Under the pieces are notes generated by a model that worked only from the letters and a program-made list of their open reading frames with translations, was not told the DNA's origin and made no database searches. A stretch of 64,000 nt of DNA from Ottelia alismoides. Lineage: Eukaryota > Streptophyta > Magnoliopsida > Alismatales > Hydrocharitaceae. Positions 50,359 through 61,098 of this stretch are shown piece after piece. Each line of letters starts with the position of its first letter. Within the stretch, counting starts at the first letter, position 1. The DNA lies in contig JAZKJV010003258.1 of the NCBI GenBank assembly GCA_037367405.1, positions 1 to 64,000 of the forward strand. Direction: 5' to 3'. A program made the translations under genes and the position numbers.

Positions 50359-53078
50359 TGTCGTTTTCAATAGTGTTCTCTACTACGATCAGATGGGAGA
50401 ATCTCCAGATGGATGCGTAACTCGAATAAAGATCTTCAGGTAGCAGTCCATTCGATTATACTACTCGATTGAGGATGAATTTCAATGCTTAATGCTTAAT
50501 GTGATGCCCGTCAAGTTCTAGATGATGGATCTCAGGTGATCCTCAAATGGATGACTATTGCACTGCCTCCATCTCCATCTCAGATGACACACATGAATTG
50601 TTGTTCATATTCCTGCAATTGATGCAATGATTTGAGGGTGCCCGTTCTGATATGCTACAATTGATAATGTGCAGGCATTGGCTATATACTCCAAATGTTA
50701 ATCTCAAATGCGTATGATTCATTCCTTTATGATCACATCTGGACAGATCTGCATGTAGTGGTTTGTTTTTCAAATCAAATGTTCAGTTGGATCTAATGCT
50801 GTGCTCAAGCATCCGGCGGAAGCTTCGTGATGATAGTAGATGTTTCTCACATTGATGGCGTCCAGTTCTACTTATCTTCAATGATTTCCCGATGGAGTTG
50901 CTATCAACGTCGAGTGTGTGCGGCAAAAGGCTGTGCTTGGTCTGAGACTGTGAATTTAAACCCAAACTAAAGACGATCTGTGGTGGTTCTCAGTTCTGCT
51001 CCAGGATCAAGGTCATCTTTATATCGATGCCGTAGATCAATCGTTGGGCGATGCTCTGGGTGTAACGTCCTCAGATGATGTTGGCCCTGCAATTTGTGAA
51101 ATTAGGCTTGGAAAAACGATCCTTCGGCCAGTCGTTAAGGTACAAAAATAATGGGCGTGTATGGTACTCCCTTGCGAATGATGGAGAAGGAACGAATAAT
51201 CGCGATGTGGTGAAATGGAGTTAATCAGAATGGGACGGATGGAGTAATGATGGATTTGTGAGATCTAATTGGAGAAAATGAAGGATAACGGAAGGAATGA
51301 GAAGAGAGATGGAATTGAAAATGAAGGATAATAGAGAAAGAAGATGCAAACTGGAGAACAAAATCATAACCTAGAAAATGAGATGTCGTTAAAGGTTGCC
51401 ACCTGGGAACACTGGGGCTAGGTGGAGCTCCAGCTGAGTTTTGCCTCGATAGTCGGCGCGGTCGGAGGCACGACGCGGAGGAGCAAGGCTCACATCAGCG
51501 TTGGGATCGCACCAGACGTTGCTCTCTCGACCTCGCTAAACGGCGGGGAAAGGCTAAGAGCCATGTCACAGCCCTCTCTCTCGTGCGCTAGAACATGGGA
51601 GTTGGAGGATGCAAATGGTGGATGGTCGGAATGAAGGAAGTTTAGAGAAGAAGAGGTCCGGTCATCGGGGGTGGTGATGGGAAGGAGGGTCGTTGGAGGA
51701 ACGGTCGGTCGTTGGAGCGGTTGGTCGGCGATGGAAGAGGAGGAAGGAGAAGAGGAATCAGAGGTGGATTGTCGATGGGGAAGAAACGGGGAAGAAGGGG
51801 AAAGTAAGAGAGAGAGAGGAGAGAGAGAGGGAAAAAGAAAATAAATTTAATTAATGTAAATTAATTAGATTAAATAAATAAATTAAGATATAATTAAATA
51901 TATAATTAAATAATTAATTAAGTAATTAAGTAATTAAATAAATAAATAAATTGGTATATAATTAAATAATTATATAAGATAATAATAAGTAATAATATAT
52001 ATTAAATAAATAAATAAAATTTTTAATTTAATTTATTTTAATATTTAAATATTAAATTAAGTATATAAATATAATAAATAACCTATATTAAATAATAATA
52101 TATTGCAGTACATTGTACATTATATAAATACAACACCGAAACCCGCATTTTCCATATTAACTCTGATTTTAGTGAAATCAGTGTTATTTTGGAGATAATT
52201 AAATAGTATGAAATTTTAAAACAGAGTTTCCCAATTTGAAATCCGTATGGTCGAGTTATGAGGTCCGAAAAATTTAGTTAGTGGCTTCGAGGCTTCGGGT
52301 TTTCTTGGTATTTTGACTTGATTATATATATAAAGAAGATTTTTAGAAAAGAAATCCAGTTAATCGGATTCACGGTTAATTAATTAAAAATCCGCGAAGT
52401 TTCTACATATAGTACAAATAGACAACGGGACTCAAACGCCAAAACTCACCAGTTTTATTCAAATAATTTTTTTGATATTTTTAATAAATAGTATTAAGTA
52501 TAAAACAAAGTTTAAAAGCGAGTTTGGTCCGTTTGGAGTTTTCTATAAATAGTTGTGAACCTCAGATGAAGTCGGTTTTTGCGGCTTCTACGGTTCATTG
52601 TATTGTTTTATTTTTATGTTGAATTATTTTTCTAACATTTTATAAATTAGTATATATTTTTATGAACAACTTTTATAAAATAAGTGTTTTGATTTGATAT
52701 GATATAGGTGATGAATAAAATAAGTGAAATATTTACATTGTGTAAAATGGATAAATTATATTTTTGGTCTTGATTTTGTTGATATTTTTATAGGTTATGA
52801 TCCTTTTCTCCTCCTACTTATTTATTATGTCGACCAAATAATATTAACTTGGTCTCGGGGTTAGGATCACTCTGTATAAATTTTATATTTTCAGCCTTCT
52901 TTCTTTTATTTTTATTTTTATTTTTATTCTTTTATTTTGGTAAAATAAGTGTTAAATAAATAATATTAATAATTATGGTTAGAATGATAATTAATTGGAA
53001 TTAGTGATTATTTACATGTATTTTACCAAGGATTTTGGCCAAAATGAAAGAATAAAGGCGATGAATCATGGATTCATC

Positions 53079-53548
53079 GGGGGAGTTTAAACACTGAATT
53101 GTTCATTTTCGTTCCGTTTCATTACTCTTGTTATTGCCTATACTTAGAGATCCTTTACCCTAACTATAGAGGAAGTGACATCGTTCCATTTTCTCTTGTA
53201 TATATTCATTTTAGTTTCTTCTATTTTTTCACTTTTCCATCAACTGTTGATATTCTTTTCTTTACTTAGGGATATTTTACCCTAAGTATAGGGGGACAGG
53301 TCGAGTTGTTGATTTTGTGTACATTCTCTGCCTCAGTTTTCCCCTTTTGTATCGTTTTCTATACTTAGGATTATTTGATCCTAGGTATAGGGGCGATCAC
53401 CAATTCTATTCATTTTATTCTTTCATTTTCTAAGTCCTTGTAGTATAGGATTCTTTTCACTTTTCTATACTTAGCACGAGTTATGTCTTCCTTTGTAGCT
53501 CTTTTGTTCACTATGAGGACATAGTTCGAGTTAAGTATGGGGGTGTCG
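53079..53548 (+). repeat. Array of PPT-like stem-loop modules, element II (continued)
   Basis: After the resumed G-tract, modules lie at about 53137-53172, 53261-53295 (TTTACTTAGGGATATTTTAC then CCTAAGTATAGGGGG), 53358-53394 (CTATACTTAGGATTATTTG, ATCCTAGGTATAGGGG) and 53464-53548, where the arms CTATACTTAGC and GTTAAGTATGGGGG enclose a longer internal inverted repeat, GAGTTATGTC/GACATAGTTC. Confidence 0.82.
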
Positions 53549-55542
53549 AATATATTGTACATATACTTTAGCCATAACTCATACTATTATCTTAATAATA
53601 TGGCTATTAATTATAAAAATGGAATAAAAATGTTTTAAAATCTCTTTGAAAAAATTGTGTGATTTTTTTTAAAAGATTGTAAATTCTTTGTAAAAATGTT
53701 TCTAAAAACCTTTGCAAAATTATTTTTGTACAAATTTTTGTAAAATATTTGTAAAAATGTTTTGTTTGTAAAATGTTTGTAATTTTTTTTTGTATCAAAA
53801 TTTTGTAAATTGTAGAAATGTTGTAAAATGTGTGAAAATAAAATGTTTGCAAAATTGTTTGTAAATTTGTTTGCAAAAAGTTTGTAAAACTAGTTTTTAA
53901 AAATCTTTTGTAAAAAGTCTTGTAAAATATTTTGAAAAATTTTGAAAAACGATTTGTAAAATAATTTTGTAAAATATTTTATCATGTCGGTTATAAATTA
54001 TGGGTATAATTGTTTTTCTAAGCTTGTAAAATCCATGTGTGTAAAATAAAATCCTTTTGTAAATTAACATTTGTATATAAAATTCTTTTTTATAGAAAAA
54101 TTCTTTAATAAAATTTGTAGATAAAATCCACTTACAAAACTTGTACATAAAACTTGTAAATATTCTCTTTTTAAAATCTTGTATATAAATCTTGTATAAG
54201 GTTTTGTATAAAGCTTTTGTAAATATGTACAAAGTTTTGCAAATGTTGGTAAATACTTTATTTTCTTTTCCATCTTTTTCCAAAATACAGAAAAATTTGA
54301 GAAATTCCATAAAAACTTGAAAATTTCTTTGAAAAAATATTCGAAAAGATTTTTATCTTTAATTTTCTTTTCTTTTCGAAAGTTTTTGTAAATACCTTTA
54401 TTTGTATATGCATATGCATTTTCCAGATTCATTATTGACATTTTAACTAATCTGGAATAAGATTGAAGAATGGAGCTTAGTTAAAACCTTAATCCAATTA
54501 AATTCAAAGGAACCTTATAGGATTTGGAGTTGAGACTCTTCAGATCTAGTAACTTAATTCTTTGAATTTATAAGGCTATGTTCACATGCCATCTTGATTG
54601 TTCTAAGTAGAATATTTCGAGGCATGCATAACCCTTACGAATAGTGGCTTGACTTGGACACGCACTTTACATGTAGCTCTTCATGGATGAGGTGGTGAGG
54701 AGGCAGAATCTTTTGGCTTGGGTAGCACACGGGTGAGTTACAACTAGTAGAAACACTCATCCTCGTCTAGGGAGAGCAGTGCATCTCAATCTAGTCTAGT
54801 AGCATTAACGTTTAACGATATGATGTCGTAGGGTTGCATCAAAAGAGGGATAGTCTACTGGCTCAAGAACAAAAACTCCTTATGTACATGCTGCACATGT
54901 TGTATATATGTTGAAAAAATGCAAAAACTTCAAAAAAAGGGACATGCCTGATTGAAAATAAAATGCATGCCGGAGTATATATAGTAGAATAAGCAAAGCT
55001 TATGTGATGCATTATCTCATCTTATGGAAGCTTGCAGCTGGAGACTTGGCAACACTAGTCAAGCTCCACGAGATACTTGGCTACACTACCCATAGTACAT
55101 TTTCTTCTTTCCCTCTCTTCTTGAGTTGGTTGTACTTGAACTTAGAAGGGAATACCCCGCTCCTCGAGGAAAGTGTTGCTAGATCGGGGGACTAGAGTTA
55201 TCTTGTTGAAGGAGGTTGTTTCTTTGCCACTTTTGAAGCGGGGAGCTATATATCACTTACACAGTACAAGTATAGATCATAGTCCTAAGAGTTTTTGTAT
55301 GTATACTTGTTCTGACCCGACTGTTGACTCGACATGACCATACAATTGTGGAACTTATTGAGTTTTAGACCCATTCCCCAAAGGATCCGCCAAACTAATA
55401 ATCCGAAGGTTTGATCGAGCTCCATACTACAATTTTATGAAGATAAGTTTAATAATCAACATTAATTCTCCTTTCTTCCTTTTTCTTTTCTATATTTTTA
55501 TTTTCACTTGTTTTTCAAATAAGTGTTTGCTAAGGGACTAAC
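53549..55542 (+). other. 3' non-pol internal region of element II
   Basis: 53630-54260 is a degenerate tandem of TTTGTAAAAT-like words; the minus-strand frames there are compositional. 54470-54900 matches the reverse complement of 5400-5880 of element I in places. 54960-55260 is the counterpart of the block at 5040-5360; its frame (55004-55195, KLAAGDLATLVKLHEILGYT) resembles that of element I at first and then shifts. No intact gene. Confidence 0.55.
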
Positions 55543-55563
55543 AAAGGTAAAGTATAGGGGGAA
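55543..55563 (+). promoter_or_regulatory. Polypurine tract of element II
   Basis: AAAGGTAAAGTATAGGGGGA directly before the 3' LTR, preceded by TTTGCTAAGGGACTAACAAA, which can form a short hairpin. Confidence 0.88.
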
Positions 55564-58194
55564 TAATGAATCCGTTATTCTTTTATTTTAGCAAAAATCC
55601 CTATGCAAAATAACTGTAAATAGATAATAAATCCAATAAATTAGCATTGTGCATGCTTTTGTTAATATTGTATAATTAACATTCTTTTTAACCAAAATAA
55701 AAGAATAAAGAAAAAAAGAAAAAGAAAGAGAATAAAATAAGGATGTATTTATGTAATAAATACATACAGACCCGAGCCCTGAGAGAAGGTCAAGTATTTA
55801 CCTGATCGACAAGGAACAAAGTAGGGAGAGACAGGGTCCTTATTTATTCAAACACAAAATTTCCAAAAATATTCAGTCTACGTATCATCCCCTCTTTATC
55901 CTATATATATCATCAATAAAAAGATCTCAAAATTTATTTATTTCCTTAATAAAACATGTAAATAAAAATGTGTTCTAAATAATTAAAAATTGCAAATTGT
56001 GTACAACTGTACAATACCTATACATGTATCTATGTATCTATTTATTTATTTTTTGTATAAATTGTATATACATTGCATTTTAAAAAACTTGTATATATTT
56101 CTAGTAATTAAATAAAATTAAAATAAAATTCATAAATGATAAAATAAAATAAAACTAACTCTTCATCGTACAATAGCATCAAGTATGTATATGTTGTATA
56201 TAATATTAATTTCTTAACTCATATTCTTAACTTATAAAAATTCGATACAAATAATTTTATGTACTTGAATTTATTTTGTAAATAAATAAAATATAAAATT
56301 CAATGTATTTATGTAAAAATAACAAAATGAAAATGCATGTATATAATATATAAGTATAGTGTACCAATTCATACTAACATATATTGTATATAATATAATA
56401 TATATTGTTCAAAATTATTAAAAATCACAAGAATTAGTTTGTAAAATAACTAACAGTTTTCATTTTTATTATTTTTTATTTTAAGCCCATTTACTATTTT
56501 TAATTGATTTTTCTTTTATTTTTGTAAATCTTATTTTTCTATTAGTCCACCACGAGATGTTGACCACGATCAACTGTCCCCCCCCCTTGCTTCTGTTGAT
56601 TAGGTTTGCTCTGATTTTCTCCTATTTTTCTCAACCTGATCCAATCGATTTAGACTTCGTGCTTGAGCTCTGATTGGAAGGCGCAAATCCCTAGTCCACG
56701 CCTGATTAGCATCTCCAGGATCTACGCCTTGGTTTGCGTGCTAACGGTCGATCATTCTCGAGCCTGCCCACCTATAAGAGCTCCTGTACCCCCATTTTCA
56801 TCGCATTTTTCGGCTTCTCCACCTCTTACATTATGCACAGGCCTTTCTCCTGAGTGATAGCAAGGAGTGTGGCTGTGTAGGGAGATCTAGGAAGAGATTG
56901 TTCCCTAGGTCTGATGGCTTCAATGCCATGCTCCACCGCAAGGAGCTCAGCCTCTGGCCCCGTCAAGCCATGGAGGCCATGACCCCCGGAGGTTCCTGAC
57001 CTCCATCCCATGCAACTTCATCCACCAGATAGCTTAGACTCATAGTTCTTCTTGTTGTTTTTATTTTCTTTTTAGGTCTGTAGCAGAACCACCCATTTCC
57101 ATCTCCGGTCACCTCGATCAAAGCTCCATTTCCCAATTTCGATCTTCCGTCGACCATCACCGACCTCCCTCCACCTTCTCCCCCATCCATCTGCCTCGAG
57201 TCCAAGAGCCGAGCAACTGCGCCTCCATCTCCTCCGCTTCATCAGAGACCCACATAGAGATGCACCCTTATTCCATACCACCATTTAATGTGTCGAGGCA
57301 TTTTTCCCTCGACCCAGTGTGTTTTGTGTGCAGGAAACAAAGTCTAGGACTGACTGACAGGATGAACAAATTCCAGGACGCTCCAGTTCGCCATGCCTCT
57401 CGAGGACCACTCACTCGGTCTTGGACCCATTTTTGAGCCTCCACAGCTATGGATGGCCAACAATGACCTTTCACCCAAAAGAGCAGCTCCGGGGAACACA
57501 TGAGTCGTGTGTATTTGCCGATCGAAGCTCGCCAGAGGCAAGTTCTTCGGCAGATAATCCAGACGATCTCCCAGTCGTTGGATCGATCGCCCCTCCAGTT
57601 CTGATCTTCGTTGTTCACTCTTGAGGTGCCCGGATCGTTCGATCCATCTGAGAATCGCTTCAGCACTGCTCATCACCGATGGGGTATCCTCTATTCCAGA
57701 CCATTCATCGTATGTGGATTCCTCTAATCATTGGATTAGGAGACGTGACGCAGATCTGATAAGGGTCGTCCATTCACGCCCAAATCTAGGTGCTCTGATC
57801 AGATCTGGGGTAGATCCGGACCGTTCCTCAGTGTTGTTATCCCTTACCTTTTGATTAGACCCATGCATCAGATCTGAGCCACACGCCAACCCCATGTGCG
57901 TCGCACGAGACCCTGAGTATATTGCACTTCTTTCCCTTCCATTTCTGTTATTTCATCTTAGTCTAATAATGTTAAAAGTAGTTATAAACATTTTGCAAGT
58001 AGGACCTCTGTTTTTTCTTAAGTGCACTTTAGTCTAGCTGAACTGAAGTCTCGTGCTTGTACACGTGCCCTTCTAGGTTATTTGCATTGTTTTACTTGAG
58101 CTTTCATGTTTTATTTAAATCAGAAAGGTTTTTTTAATTTGAACTTATACCCCTATGATATTAAAATAATGCGTGACACACGAGGTGTAGCATC

Positions 58195-58865
58195 AAATTC
58201 CAAAGATAGTAAGACTTCTTTCTTAGGGAAGAAAGTCTTTCTCAAAAATTCTATATAAATTTCATATATGAAACCGAGATATTTACCTTTCAAAAAAATT
58301 CTAAGAGTAATTATATAAATGGGTACCTATATTTTATTCTTCTGAAGTGAAGGTGGGAAAAAAGATAAAATAATTGAATTTATAAATGAAAATTAGAGTT
58401 TGAAACTTATGTAATTAACTACTTTTGGCTAACCCAAGAAAAATGAAATAGATTTCTGAAAAATAAAATTCAGTTAGATAGGCTTGATTAAGATGGGATA
58501 CCAAAACAATTGATTGCTGAGCCATATGAGATAGGAAACTTTCAGGTACGATTCTAAGGAAAGGAAGTTACTTACCTATTCCGACCGAGGAGAAGAGGCC
58601 ATTCGACAGGGGTGATTCTGAAATTGCGGAGGTTTGGTTCGATCAAGTTGCCGAGTATTGGAAACAAGCTATATCGCTTACTCCAGGTAATTATATTGAA
58701 GCACACAATTGGTTGAAGATCACATGGCGGTTTGAATGAAACCACTCTATTTTTAATTTAGTTGTTGTATACTTCATAAAATAAAGCTTTCCCCTCAAAG
58801 GGTCCAATCAAAGATTTCCATTATATCCCTTTCTAAAATTACTCTTTTTTAGGGTACCCCATAAG
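58195..58865 (+). other. Nuclear plastid DNA insertion (NUPT) from the ycf3 locus
   Basis: Absent from the partner LTR (junction equivalent to about 15200-15220). It contains the 3' part of ycf3 intron 2 (58195-58585; the end shows a group II intron domain V/VI-like segment GAGCCATATGAGATAGGAAA and CCTATTCCGAC), exon 3 (58586-58739) and about 125 bp of downstream plastid spacer. Edges are approximate. No TSD is expected for organelle DNA joined by end-joining. Confidence 0.85.
58586..58739 (+). pseudogene. ycf3: ycf3 exon 3 in nuclear DNA
   Basis: Ycf3 is a chloroplast TPR protein needed for photosystem I assembly. The exon reads RGEEAIRQ, then after one extra G near 58610 [40 protein letters not shown] and FE before TGA (58737-58739), i.e. 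the C-terminal TPR region of the protein. Only the last exon is present, it is frameshifted, and nuclear expression would lack exons 1-2, so it is a pseudogene. Confidence 0.92.
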
Positions 58866-60027
58866 AATATTACGCTTTGACCCTTGCATTTTTATTGCTT
58901 GTTATCATTAGGCCCCATAACTTAACCTAATTGCATATAAGTCCCTCTACATCCAGCTATTTTATTTTGTTTCATTTTAACTGCAATAAATCTTAAATTC
59001 AATTTAAAAATGGCAAAAAAATTCCAGAAGCTCTTACTAGTGTTACATTCATGGTAATTTTTGTTTGATTTATTTTTTTTGTATTTGATATTTAAAAAAA
59101 ATCAACCAAAAATTCTATGTTTGCCTTAGAAAATTTACAAAAATTCGAAATTAAACCTCAAAATTCTAGAAAAATTTGGGTAGCTTTATTTTCATTTGTT
59201 TGATTTTTTTTATCAAAATTTCATCTTATTTGCTTTACAAAACTCTAAAAACATCTAAAACCCTAAAAAACATAAAAATTACATAAAATCATTTAAAAAT
59301 CCAAAAATTGTGTACTTTGTTTCTATTTGTAGATGTTTAAAAATGTTTTTTGATAAAAATATCTTCCACGAGTTTTGAGCTTATTTTGTATTTTTAATTT
59401 GAAAAATACTCCTAGTTGTGCATTATTTGCTTTATTTCCTATTTTTAATCATTTCGAAAATCCTAAAAAATCTAAAAAACCCTAGAAAATTAGAAAACAC
59501 TATAAAATTACCAAAACCCAAAAACATTTTCACTTGATTTTTCTGGCTATTTTTACTATATTTGAAAAATCTAAAAAGATTGCTTGTGTGCTTTGTTTTG
59601 TTTTCTTCATTTATCTTTGTTTGAAAAAAAAATAAAAATATAAAAATTTGCAAAATTAAATATCATTAAAAAATTGAAATAAGATAAGATAAAAATTATA
59701 AAAATTAAAAACCATAAAGTAATGATTAAAAAGCTAAAATCCATAAAAAGACAAGGGTAGTTTTCTTTGTATTTCCTTCTTTCTTTTCTTTAATTTTACA
59801 TTGAATAGATTGACCCTCATTAATAACAGGTACCTCCTTGTGTTCGACCCTGTCGCTATACGGGATTAATAAAAATAGTTTAGACCACTTGCTTTTACTT
59901 GCTTTATTCTTTTTGTGGTTGAATACAATTTTCTTTATTTCCCTCTAGTTGGCTTAGGGGACAATGACACACTTGATTGCTTAATTAATCAACTTAACCC
60001 CAGTCAATTGGGCCCGTTATCACCGAT

Positions 60028-60165
60028 CAAAATTTGTGCATCAAAAGAGAGGCAGAGAATTGTGTACTATAGGAAAATGAAATTGGTGAGAGAAGAAATT
60101 ATGGAGAAAAATGCATGATCATGATGTCATCTCATTAGAAGCAAAAAAAGGAAAGATGGATGATG
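60028..60165. other. Unassigned flanking DNA
   Basis: About 140 bp between element II and the TRIM cluster. It is purine-rich, with a short open frame but no recognised product. It ends in ATGAC, the left TSD of the TRIM cluster. Confidence 0.35.
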
Positions 60166-60170
60166 ATGAC

Positions 60171-61093
60171 TGCAATGTTCTGGGTTTAGGTCCTCAGTCC
60201 ATTATCGAAGAAAACTTACCCAGACAACTTGTAGTGTTCGGGCTCAAATGGACCTATAGACAACCACTTAAATGCTTAAGCCCAAGTTATCAAGTAGTAA
60301 TCCCCACACTTATAACTCACACCCACGCATAGTGAGTTTTAGATGTGGGACTATGTTTGGGGGTTGGGTGTTACATAACATCCTCCACTTATATTCGCAA
60401 CGTCCTTGTTGCGATATGACCCATCACTTATTCCTATTGACAGTTACATCTACACACTCCCGACTTAGGTCCCTTCCGATAGCTATTTCCATTGTCATAG
60501 GGAACCCACATATAAAACTCACAAAGATAGTCACACACCTAAAACTCTCAAAGTATGGGTGTGGGTTATAAGTGATGGGAATTGCTACTTGACAAATTGA
60601 GCTTAAATAATTTGAGTGGTTGTAAACGGATCCATCCATGCTTGAACCCAAGAAGTTGTCCGTGCCAGTTTTCCTCGATAACAGACTGAGGACCTAAGCC
60701 GGGAAGTTAGAAATGGTATCAGAGACAATTTCCCTCTAATAGTAGAAATGTCTACCCGAGAGATGGAGTCACCCATACAAAGAAATAGGAGGAAAATGTT
60801 ACTCGAAGCATGCAGCCACCACAATTGCTGGGAATATGTGATATGCCATGTCACAACAAGGATGTTGCGAATATAAATGGGGGAGGTTGTAACACCTCAA
60901 CCCCAAAAGATATTCCCACAACTAAAACTCACAAAGTATGTGTGGGTTATAAGTGGTGGGGATTATTACTTGACAACTTGGGCTTATGTATGTTGGGTTG
61001 TTGTCAAAGGATCTAATTGGGCCCGAGCCCAATAAGTTGCCAGGACCGATTTTCTTCGTTAATGGGACGTAGATCTAAGCTCAAGACGTTACA
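60171..61093. mobile_element. Inverted TRIM-like pair (miniature LTR retrotransposon)
   Basis: Right unit (about 60493-61093, plus strand): 5' LTR about 60493-60712, PBS TGGTATCAGAGAC at 60714-60726 (initiator tRNA-Met type), about 160 bp of non-coding interior, PPT AAATGGGGGAGGT ending at 60887, 3' LTR 60888-61093 (TGTAACACCTCAACCCC...AAGACGTTACA). Left unit: a reverse-complement LTR at 60171-60375 (TGCAATGTTCTGGG...GGTGTTACA), followed by inverted PPT and interior to about 60450 and a scrambled middle. The outer flanks ATGAC at 60166-60170 and 61094-61098 form one 5-bp TSD. No coding capacity. Confidence 0.72.
60714..60726 (+). promoter_or_regulatory. Primer-binding site of the TRIM
   Basis: TGGTATCAGAGAC directly after the direct-orientation LTR, one base off the initiator tRNA-Met PBS seen in the Tekay-like element. 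Confidence 0.75.
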
Positions 61094-61098
61094 ATGAC

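Larger units (their letters stand above)
20294..53078 (-). mobile_element. Athila-like LTR retrotransposon III (nested in II, itself a host)
   Basis: Left (3') LTR 20294-29507, PPT 29508-29525, integrase to gag 30925-37385, PBS 38798-38815, right (5') LTR 38818-53078. TSD GGGGG at 20289-20293 and 53079-53083; the terminal A at the right end seems to have been lost or replaced. Three later insertions lie in its LTRs (Mutator-like, CACTA, Tekay-like). Net length is about 18 kb with LTRs of about 4.3 kb. All Athila domains are present in order gag-protease-RT-RNase H-integrase but are interrupted by frameshifts and stops. Confidence 0.92.
38818..53078 (-). repeat. 5' LTR of element III, interrupted by the Tekay-like element
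   Basis: TGAAAAACACCACCTGATTG at the left; on the right it ends in the inverted repeat GATGAATCATGGATTCATC. Excluding the Tekay-like element and its TSD it is 4303 bp. It serves as empty-site control for the Mutator-like and CACTA insertions. Its TATA region carries a 12-bp deletion (near 51641) and its copy of the 28124 palindrome is broken. Open frames inside (for example 39835-40095) are not genes. Confidence 0.9.
12549..60022 (+). mobile_element. Athila-like LTR retrotransposon II (non-autonomous, host of element III)
   Basis: 5' LTR 12549-16371, PBS 16375-16392, gag-like pseudogene 18202-18950, acidic frame 19020-20063, stem-loop array starting at 20255, interruption by element III (20294-53078), rest of the array and 3' region 53079-55542, PPT 55543-55563, 3' LTR 55564-60022. 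The flanks CCCAT (12544-12548) and CCGAT (60023-60027) form a TSD with one mismatch. Without element III and the plastid insert it is about 14 kb. No protease, reverse transcriptase or integrase is seen, so it would need enzymes from a relative. Confidence 0.88.
55564..60022 (+). repeat. 3' LTR of element II with a plastid DNA insert
   Basis: 4459 bp, from TAATGAATCCGTTATTC to ...GGGCCCGTTATCA. Collinear with 12549-16371 except for about 670 bp of plastid origin at about 58195-58865. The TATA motif CTATAAGAG is at 56772-56780. The palindrome at 56560-56573 is kept with one change. Confidence 0.9.

Noticed and set aside
49660..50373. 237-codon plus-strand frame
   Set aside because: Antisense to the retrotransposon, inside its LTR; the other LTR copy has the same region broken by single-base changes.
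53630..54260. Possible CRISPR-like or satellite array
   Set aside because: Repeats are short, degenerate and without constant spacers; AT-rich microsatellite decay explains them.
53607..54441. Minus-strand frames rich in Lys, Phe, Tyr, Ile
   Set aside because: Read-through of TTTGTAAAA repeats; amino-acid composition follows the repeat.
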